From contig NAOQ01000132.1 in NCBI GenBank assembly GCA_002751075.1, positions 124,084 to 134,378 on the forward strand: DNA of 10,295 bases, given 5' to 3'. The notes below the pieces were generated by a model. That model was not told the origin of the DNA. It did not search any database and was given only the letters and a program-made list of their open reading frames with translations. Each line of letters begins with the position of its first letter. The stretch's first letter is position 1. Source of the DNA: Ichthyophonus hoferi (lineage: Eukaryota > Opisthokonta > Ichthyosporea > Ichthyophonida > Ichthyophonidae). Below, one piece after another: positions 1 through 6,315 of the stretch. A program made the position numbers and the translations under genes.

Positions 1-4
1 AATC

Positions 5-165
5 ATACTTACCTGGGCGGGAGCCAACCGTGATCAATAAGGCGGTGACTCTGTGAACAGGCCTGGCCATTGCACTGCGGCCGGGCGGTTTGCACCATCA
101 TTCCAAAGTGTCTGACTGGACGTTGTAATTCTTGTTAGTGGGGGAGTTGCGTTCGCGCGCTCTCC
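5..165 (+). ncRNA. RNU1: U1 spliceosomal snRNA gene
   Basis: This is the RNA of the U1 snRNP, which base-pairs with 5' splice sites in the nucleus. The 5' end at 5-15 reads ATACTTACCTG, the invariant region complementary to the donor consensus. Stem-loop 1 has stem ACCG (27-30) with CGGT (43-46) and a GATCAATAAGG-type loop at 32-42, the U1-70K site. Stem-loop 2 is a 7-bp stem (62-68 with 79-85, one G.U pair) with loop ATTGCACTGC at 69-78, the U1A-site core ATTGCAC. Stem-loop 3 is the least clear; a bulged stem is possible at 102-120. The Sm site is AATTCTTG at 127-134. Stem-loop 4 pairs 141-151 with 156-165 around a UUCG tetraloop with one bulged U. The 161-nt length is close to the 164 nt of human U1. 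The promoter lies off the left edge. I recognise no clear metazoan 3' box downstream. Every essential part is intact, so this looks functional, although snRNA pseudogenes are common. Confidence 0.96.
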
Positions 166-614
166 TTCTTTTTTATTTGCTTAAATTTTAAGATATTTTC
201 TTTTAAAGAATGATTACGGAGTAATAACAGCGTTTTTTTTATGTTTGTTATTATTTATTAGTTTTTGTGGTATTTTTGGATTGCGTTTGTACGTTATACT
301 CTTTCATTTGTCTAGAATAATACAGTTCCAAGTTGGAGCTTTTTCTTTCTTGTGTTAGAATTCTGAGTTCTCGAGTTGCGCTCGTGTGCCCTCCTCCTGT
401 CTATTCTAAAATAAAAAATAATTGGTAATCTGGTACCATGAAAGTTACTAACTGAAACCTCAATTTTGTTTTTAAATCTTGAATTTTTTGTTCTTGAGTT
501 GTTTTTGCTTGCTCTTCAGATTTGCCTAAACATTTTTTATTTATTTGTTAATCATTTTTAGCTCTAATGTTGAGCTTGAAGCCCTCTTTCTCAGTATTTT
601 TGGTTAAGGATGTA

Positions 615-675
615 TAAAATCTGCTCGATCTCTAAGAAAGAGAATAGAAGAGAGACTAAGAAAGAGTTAACAGGA
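615..675 (+). repeat. short dispersed repeat, copy A
   Basis: The 18-nt word at 617-634 recurs at 978-995 with a single C/T difference. Downstream, agttaacag at 665-673 recurs at 1007-1015. The spacing between the two words differs (about 30 nt here, about 11 nt in copy B), and the bases between do not align. This could be two diverged copies of a small repeat, or chance in low-complexity sequence. Confidence 0.35.
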
Positions 676-680
676 CAGGA

Positions 681-720
681 GCCGGGGCGGCCGCCCCGCG
701 GGACCCCGGGCAGGGCAGGA
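681..720. other. GC-rich block with a 16-bp palindrome
   Basis: Thirty-six of 40 bases are G or C, in otherwise AT-rich DNA. The block contains the perfect 16-bp palindrome CGGGGCGGCCGCCCCG at 683-698, centred on a NotI-type GCGGCCGC site, followed by further CCCGGG and GCGGG words. Its composition is unlike every other non-coding stretch in the window. Possibilities are a small CpG-island-like element, a GC cluster of the kind known from some organelle genomes, or an assembly or adaptor artefact. The sequence does not decide between them. Confidence 0.7.
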
Positions 721-976
721 GGGCTAAACTTTCGAGTCTTCTTACCTGGGAAAAAAAATGTCAGGCGGGCGCTAAAACGAGATTTATGTATTTCCCTTTA
801 GGAAATTATTGCCAGGTCAGGATTATAGGGTATAGGGTATAAAGCAGAGTACTTCATAGAAATCCAATTAACAAATCTATTATATTTGCTATTCCTAAAC
901 CAGGAAGGAAAAAAAAAATACAGACAGACAACGAACAATCAGAATTAACGCCACTCAGGCCAACTACTACTAGTAC

Positions 977-1015
977 TAAATCTGTTCGATCTCTAGTTTG
1001 TAATTCAGTTAACAG
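977..1015 (+). repeat. short dispersed repeat, copy B
   Basis: This is the partner of the repeat at 615-675. It shares 17 of 18 bases in the first word and 9 bases in the second, with a shorter spacer. No terminal repeats or target-site duplication are visible around either copy. Confidence 0.35.
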
Positions 1016-1458
1016 AAGGAAGGTTCATTAATACTACCAACCATACTTTGTTGGCCAAGGCCTAAGGGAAGTATATTGTATATATACGTCGTTTTCCATT
1101 TTAAACGTTATTATATCCTTAGCTACTACACAAGTTAGTTTGAGGTTGGGCCTCATACATCTTCTCTTTTGAGATATGGTTACTTACATACACTGTAAGC
1201 AGAGTGAACTCGAAGCATTGAAAAAAAAAAAGAAAAAAAAAAGAAATAATATGATTTTTCCTAGGGTGCATAAATACATGTACATGTACGATATCCTGCC
1301 TCGTCCTATTGACTTGTTATGAAACAAAGGTATTAGTAGTGCTGATTATTCTCTTCCAGAGGTACATCACCTTAATAACTAGACTCGAGCCATCCTACCA
1401 GCCTATTATACTCGTTGCTTACATTATCCAAGTATAAAATAGTTATTATTATAAACGC

Positions 1459-1464
1459 TTTATT
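1459..1464 (-). promoter_or_regulatory. polyadenylation signal of the hydrolase gene
   Basis: AATAAA on the minus strand (TTTATT on +), about 180 nt past the TGA stop of the hydrolase gene. It is the canonical hexamer at a reasonable distance, but AT-rich DNA produces such matches by chance. Confidence 0.45.
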
Positions 1465-1642
1465 AATATCTTAGGCCTGATAATTTTTTCAAACCTAAAC
1501 ATAAAAGAGGAGGTCGTCCAAGAGAGGGTTATGGTGGTATTTTCCATGTATGAAGGTGGCTTCTTCACTATATTTAATATGTAATATTTAAGATATCATC
1601 ATATCAATAGCGCCATATCGCCATATCACAAGGTGATCTAGG

Positions 1643-4494
1643 TCAGAGAACGCTTTCAACAAAGCTCTCAATTCGCTCCAGTACCTATAAGAGGATAAGG
1701 TGTGGTAAGAGGGGAGACAAACAATATTAACAATAAGTTCAGTACCATGGACACCCCTAATAACCTCACTAAGAACATTACCATTTGCACCAGCGAGAGC
1801 AGTAACCATAGTGACCACATCCACATCATGACCACCAATAATCATAGAGATAATAATAATAATAATAATAATACTCACAGTAGCACCAACACTACACCAC
1901 AACATGAGAAGCAGAGAGGGGGGAGGTAGGTAACTAACCATCTTGTCAAGGTTAGATTGTGCAAGGGCCTTCCTTGTGGTCTTCAGGCTATGGTTCGCAC
2001 ACTCCACCTGTCCTTACACATAGTTAGCCTGGAGTAGGTTGGGGCTACCTCTATCTTTCTATATAAACATGCAGTTCTTTCAATCTCCATGGCAACCTAC
2101 TGACAAACCTATCCTACCATCAACCAGTTTATTAATATTTCTGCCAACAGTATCAATCATTATTCTTTTTGTTGTGCCTATCACCTCTACACCCTTCCAC
2201 CACACAGAACAATATATACTATATAAAATATCCAATACATTATTACCCAAAGTATTTGAGCATAGGAAGGTTATAATAATAAAAATTATAGTTAGGTAGA
2301 ATCATGCTAGATTTGGTTCCTAGGACAACAACCACTAAACGAAATAGACACGTAAAAATAAAATAAAATAAAAACAAAAGTCATAATGCACTCAAATACA
2401 TTTGATCTCTACCTACTGTAAACTATTCCGTCTCTCCCTCTCTCTTCTATATTATCTCTTATGCCATCTTACCAGCATTAGTTCGGTTCGTGATTTCATT
2501 CCTTCCCTCACCCTCTTCAATATAGAGGGTGAGCACATAACGTCCTTAGTCCCAGTAATAAAGAGGAGAGGGATGGTCGAGGCAGAGAGAGCCAGCAGAG
2601 GGCCGTCTCTTATATTATCTTTCTGTATATAGATATATATATGGGTGACCATAGTGCAAGGGTTAGGTTATGTAATTTGTATTGGAGTGCGCTATTTAAA
2701 GAATAGAATCGCTATGTACAATAGTAGGTATTAATTATAAGTAGAATATATATATAGCATATATATTGAGTATGTAGAGTATATAGAGTATATAGAGTAT
2801 ATAGGGTATATAGAGTACATAGAGTATATAAGGTATATAGAGTATATAGAGTAGATAGAGTATGTAGAGTATGTAGAGTATATAAAGTATATAGAGTATA
2901 GAGTATATAGGGTATATAGAGTACATAAAGTATAGAGGGTATACTGAATATATCGAACAGTATACAACCATAAATGCACACGATCATAACTACAACTACA
3001 ACTACAGTTCGTGTAGACTACACTAACCTGCTCTACTAAACACACACCTACAATAGCACCATATACAATCCAACAAACTAAAATATAATATTAAAGCTAT
3101 ACACCAAAATATAATATACAATATAGAAAATGCAAACTATCAAATATAAATTATAAAATTTAAACTATAAACTATAAAATATAAAGTACGCAAAATAAAA
3201 TATAAACAAACAAGCATATATATATACTCTACCTGCTGCAAGGGGTAGCCTAATGCAATCATGCCTTTAACTTGGGGTGGGAGGGTCCCGTTGTTACACA
3301 TATGCACAGCTACTCTACTTCCCATAGATGTGCCTGTATGTGTGTACAATAACAAAGACACATTTACAAAATAGGGGGCGGATGGTAAGCGAACGTGTTT
3401 ATCGTATAAGGTTAGTATTGCCAGTGAAAGAGAAGAGAAATCAGAGGAAAATAAAGGAAAAAGAGAGGGGGCGAGAATAATATGTCTTGCACGTGTAGGT
3501 ACATTTACGCAGTCATATATTAATGAAACATATTAGTAATATAGCTGGATTATAATAAAGGTGGATGGGCGTGTTAAAAGAATAGTAACTCTTAAGTCAA
3601 TATAGGTAGAACTATGTACATGTACCCTTATGTTATGCAGCAATTAACATAATAGCCACAAGGATATAAAAGAATAGTCAAGGTGGTAGAGGAGGTAGGC
3701 AGAGATTGGCGAAAAGAGAGAACGAGATAAGACTAGCACCAATAAGCAGCCGCCCACATTTTATGCTAACCAATCGTCGCCATTCTATATCAATATATTA
3801 CATCTACTGTCAGGCCCTAAATCTATAACACAAAGAATTCCAGACCATGTTCAGTTCACACTAGTGCCTCTCCCCTCTCATCATTTTCCTCCTTCTCCAA
3901 TAGTACATACCAATCCTACCTCCCCCTCCCCTCCTTACACATACACCTACCCACTAGGAATATAGGCCGATCCCTATACTCTTTCACACACCTTTCTACA
4001 GCCACCTCATGGGTAGCTACCATTCTCTCCATAAGGTTATATGGTCGTTTGTAATTGAACTGCATCACTGCCCCTAGCCTTATAAGGGCATCGCGCCAAC
4101 GAATCATATTAGGGTGTGTAGATGTAGAAAAGGCACCGTGTGCTAGAAGGAACACTGGTTGGGTATTTATCACGACAGGGTTGTAGTTGGTGCTAGAGGC
4201 GGTACAAGGTGACAACAATGATTGGCCCATCCTATCCTTGTATGGTATATCCATCATACAGTCTATCTCTTTCCCTTTCTCTTTCTCTTTCTCTTTCTTT
4301 AGCTCTATCTCATCATTTCTGATCTTGACTGGCGTAGATTTATTGCATTTTTTCACCAACTCTACATTTTCCTTTCCCTTTAGTATAGTATGGGGTGTGG
4401 TAGAGGTTCCCTCTCTTCCAGGGGTCCTTCGCAGTCGTTTTGCAATGGGTTGCACTTCTACAGGGGGAGGGGAGGAGGCCCGACCTTTGGTATA
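1643..4494 (-). CDS. TEX30: TEX30/KANSL3-like alpha/beta-hydrolase, five exons
   Basis: Putative serine hydrolase of the TEX30 / KANSL3-like (dienelactone-hydrolase-related) family; substrate unknown. Minus-strand exons: up to 4494-3951, 3333-3233, 2622-2473, 2007-1939 and 1684-1643 (TGA). The joins are GT-AG: phase 1, then three of phase 0. Counting from codon 4455-4453: oxyanion/strand motif PVFLLAHGAFS (100-110), IRWRDAL, nucleophile elbow GTSMGSR (169-175, Ser171, created by the exon 1/2 join), ALGYPL, acid strand LLFITGTKDVM (Asp229), histidine motif ANHSLKTT (His258), and C-terminal helix VLERIESFVESVL. The catalytic triad is therefore present. The N-terminus is unresolved: the frame is open back to a stop at 4495-4497 but has no ATG before 4257 (MMDIPYK). 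Starting at 4257 gives about 222 residues, near the 227 I recall for human TEX30. The upstream open part encodes AKRLRRTPGRE and a KE-rich run, nuclear-signal-like, as in plant and fungal relatives. An upstream exon supplying the ATG is possible, since pyrimidine tracts precede 4494 and 4457. Introns are 254-617 nt. Confidence 0.86.
1851..1873. repeat. (AAT)n microsatellite in hydrolase intron 4
   Basis: Uninterrupted TAA/AAT trinucleotide run of about 23 bases. It lies within the 254-nt intron 1685-1938, just past the last-but-one exon on the minus strand. On the minus strand it reads as a polyisoleucine run, which is an artefact of the repeat. Confidence 0.9.
2766..2943. repeat. 9-bp minisatellite (TATATAGAG)n
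   Basis: About 20 units of a 9-bp motif close to TATATAGAG, with substitutions such as GTAGAG, AGGGTA and AGTACA. It lies wholly inside hydrolase intron 2 (2623-3232). Because 9 is a multiple of 3, the tract stays open in several frames and produces false YTL/YIL-type peptides. A longer shared segment (about 2798-2821 and 2904-2927) is offset by 106 nt, equal to eleven 9-bp units plus one 7-bp unit, so a block of units was probably duplicated once. Confidence 0.93.
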
Positions 4495-5168
4495 CTAAGT
4501 CCATGTTGGTATAGAAGGAGATAGTGAGAGAGGAAAGAAGAAAGAGAGAGGGTGTCGGATTTGGATGAGGTATAGGGGTGGAGAGAAGGGAGGAGGCGAA
4601 GGGTCAGCGTAGATACATCGTTTATTAAAATAAGGCATACAAAGTGGAAAGAATATAAAAGGAAACAATAAAGAGCCTTGGAAAGGAACAGACCGAGAAA
4701 TAGATTGTATTAATAAGCCTATATGGAAAGTAATTATTAACTGGGGGAAAAAGGAAGAAGGGTTACAGAGACCTATTAGGTCAAAGGTAAAGAAAGACAG
4801 GAAGAAAGTATTTATGAGAACAAAACATGAAAGGATAGGAGGTGGAATAGGTAAAGAAGGATAGGTGAATAAAAATAATAGTTGACCTTGTAGAAGAGTA
4901 CTAGGGTACTATCACGTGGGAAGAGATTAAATAAAATAAGGGGAAGGGAAAGGTAATAATAAAACATGCATTTTGCAACATTTCATTCTCTTATTCATTC
5001 CCTTAGCATCAGCTGCACCCACACAGAGACATACACAGACACATATATATATGAAAAGGGTTAAAGTAACCTTGGGAGGAGCGTAACGACAGGAGATTAT
5101 AGAAGAGCTGCCTAGTCTCTTTTGAGGCTATATTCGAGCAAGTGCATGTAACACAGTAATACAAGGTT
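4495..5168. other. region upstream of the hydrolase gene, no firm gene
   Basis: AG-rich on the + strand, so the minus strand carries long pyrimidine tracts (for instance 4514-4555). These could serve as acceptor tracts for the first traced hydrolase exon. I could not find an upstream coding exon with an ATG that joins in frame. The region should contain the hydrolase promoter and any 5' leader, and perhaps the promoter of a divergent + strand transcript, but no specific element is recognisable. Confidence 0.5.
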
Positions 5169-5449
5169 ATGGCTATGCAGGTCTTTGAGGCGGTGATTGA
5201 GATGTATGAGGTGGGATTAGGTAAGTTTACGGCAGTGTGATGTGTGGGTGTATTGTTGTAGAAGCGATGAATGGGTAGGTTTATATCGGTTAAATGTGTA
5301 CATACATGGATATTTTCATATTAAAAAATGGTTTACATGTGCGCTTTCAGTCCAACTACCAGGGTTGGTGGATGATGGGACTAATTACAGTTGCCATTGT
5401 AACGAGGCGTAAGCCTAACAGGGGTTTGTTGAGTGACAGAATGGTCTAA
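5169..5449 (+). CDS. possible tiny spliced gene (uncertain)
   Basis: No family recognised. ATG at 5169 in good context (G at -3 and +4) opens 17 codons reading MAMQVFEAVIEMYEVGL plus one base, ending exactly at a consensus donor, G|GTAAGT, at 5220/5221. Two acceptors follow, CAG at 5350 and CAG at 5390. Using the second keeps the frame and continues VAIVTRRKPNRGLLSDRMV to TAA at 5447-5449, giving 36 residues. The first gives a different 37-residue ending. The stretch 5351-5390, in the frame of the second ending, also reads as a hydrophobic helix (GWWMMGLITVAIV). The orientation is divergent from the hydrolase and convergent with GlnRS, which fits the free space. It may equally be a chance start and donor, or a non-coding transcript. 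Confidence 0.2.
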
Positions 5450-5520
5450 AAGTTCCTCAGAACTTCGCGGAAGACTTCGTTCAATAATATAGATTTTGGT
5501 GAAATAATATATAGTGTTAG

Positions 5521-5569
5521 ATTATTATTATTATTAGTATTATTATTGCCATTACTATTACTATGCCAA
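5521..5569. repeat. imperfect ATT/ACT microsatellite
   Basis: ATT trinucleotide run, shifting to attact units at its right end. It lies in the spacer between the possible small + gene and the foldback. Confidence 0.75.
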
Positions 5570-5721
5570 GTGCAATTATATTAGCATACCTAATACTCGA
5601 TGATATATTGCCAACTCTATACAGCATATTCTGTATAACAACAGAGCTTGCAATACAATATTTCAGATACTATCGGGTTATATGGTAGTAAAGCTATACT
5701 TTTTTATCTTCAGAATAGGAA

Positions 5722-5883
5722 TTTTAAACTTCAATATGTGAATCATCGAAATATTTAATGAAAACCAAAAACAACTATAAGGTAAGTTTTTATATAAATA
5801 TTGGGTAGCCTTATTGTTTTTATCTCATCTTTGTTTTCAGTTTTTATTGAATATTTTGATAATCCACATATTGAAGATTAAAA
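5722..5883. repeat. long near-perfect inverted repeat (hairpin)
   Basis: Arms 5722-5774 and 5831-5883 are complementary over 53 positions without any gap. In the + strand RNA sense, 45 are Watson-Crick pairs, 3 are G.U wobbles (5748/5857, 5756/5849, 5760/5845) and 5 are mismatches (5728/5877, 5741/5864, 5744/5861, 5766/5839, 5767/5838). The central 36-nt block (5729-5764 with 5841-5876) has only two mismatches. The loop is 56 nt. Seven of the eight departures are transition-type, so the minus-strand RNA would fold about equally well (45 pairs plus 4 wobbles). No target-site duplication is visible at the ends. The element may be a long small-RNA precursor, a MITE-like foldback, or an inverted duplication of host DNA. 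Confidence 0.93.
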
Positions 5884-6089
5884 GGTATATATAACACGGA
5901 CTGGATGGCAAATAACGTGGGTACCCTGATTTACTGTTTAAGTATATACCAGTGTACAATTGCAATTCTAAAATATAAAGTATAATATAGTTCGGCTTAC
6001 CCAGAGCAAGCCATAAACATACAATAGATCACGGAGTTATATTATATAATTTGTTGGAGTTACCTTGCCAGTGTACCGTAATTTACAGC

Positions 6090-6095
6090 TTTATT
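6090..6095 (-). promoter_or_regulatory. polyadenylation signal of the GlnRS gene
   Basis: Minus-strand AATAAA about 215 nt past the GlnRS stop. It is the canonical hexamer at an acceptable distance. Other near matches exist in this AT-rich flank, so the assignment is tentative. Confidence 0.4.
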
Positions 6096-6298
6096 TGTAT
6101 TGGTCAAGTTATAAGTAACGCATTGGATTGGCCCCTATGTAACGGCCTAGCAACCTATACCAGAACACACCCAGTGTGACTCTGTCCCGACCGCAGTTGA
6201 GAGGATAATTATATCACGATACTAGTGACCTAATGTTATCTCTGCCCATACTACTATTCTAGCTATGTATAAAAGCACAAATACACTCAACGGTGAGT

Positions 6299-6315
6299 TG
6301 TAAGCTCAGCTTACA
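6299..6315. repeat. 17-nt palindrome over the GlnRS stop codon
   Basis: TGTAAGCTCAGCTTACA: two 8-nt arms around one central base. It overlaps the TAA stop (6311-6313) of the GlnRS gene. It could form a small RNA hairpin at the start of the 3' UTR, or be chance. Confidence 0.6.

Larger units (their letters stand above)
166..1440. other. intergenic region downstream of U1
   Basis: No gene is recognised here. The first 430 bases are strongly T-rich. A 40-bp GC-rich block follows at 681-720. The rest is A/T-rich, with short homopolymer runs (A-rich at 1220-1246) and a small tandem of TATAGGG-like units at 825-841. Two stretches are open in the + direction without a start codon (843-1028 and about 1468-1554) and encode lysine/arginine-rich peptides, but I could not tie either to a family. 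The 3' end of the minus-strand hydrolase transcript is expected to finish near the right boundary. Confidence 0.6.
5450..6089. other. intergenic spacer between GlnRS 3' end and 5' side of hydrolase
   Basis: Apart from the microsatellite at 5521-5569 and the foldback at 5722-5883, I see no gene here. No frame of meaningful length is open, and the composition is uniformly AT-rich. Confidence 0.55.

Noticed and set aside
740-751. Possible second U1 copy, because of TCTTACCTGGG
   Set aside because: Only 11 bases match. Nothing downstream resembles the U1 stem-loops, and any minus-strand donor sequence gives such a match by definition.
610-801. 63-codon + strand open frame spanning the GC-rich block
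   Set aside because: Its length is explained by the GC block lacking stop codons. The peptide is low-complexity and basic, with no recognisable domain.
981-995. TGTTCGATCTC, resembling a tRNA T-loop
   Set aside because: There is no flanking T-stem, and no anticodon arm, D-arm or acceptor stem can be built around it on either strand.
843-1031. 62-codon + strand open stretch with a basic IPKPGRKKK-type segment
   Set aside because: It has no start codon, shows no family resemblance I can name, and such lengths arise by chance in six frames. It could be a coding relic but is not supported.
1468-1557. + strand peptide with KRGGRPREGYGG, AT-hook-like
   Set aside because: It is about 29 codons without a start, lies next to the hydrolase 3' UTR on the other strand, and has no splice partner that I could join with confidence.
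1588-1938. Continuation of the hydrolase exon 4 frame through a polyisoleucine run to 1588
   Set aside because: The frame crosses a donor (ATG|GTTAGT at 1939/1938) and an (AAT)n microsatellite. Splicing to 1684 instead gives a proper C-terminal helix and stop, as in the family.
2039-2299. 86-codon + strand open frame
   Set aside because: It lies mostly within a hydrolase intron on the opposite strand, has AT-driven composition, and resembles no known protein.
2712-3045. Overlapping open frames on the minus strand rich in Tyr, Leu, Thr and Ile
   Set aside because: They are produced by the 9-bp minisatellite, whose unit length is a multiple of three, and they lie inside a hydrolase intron.
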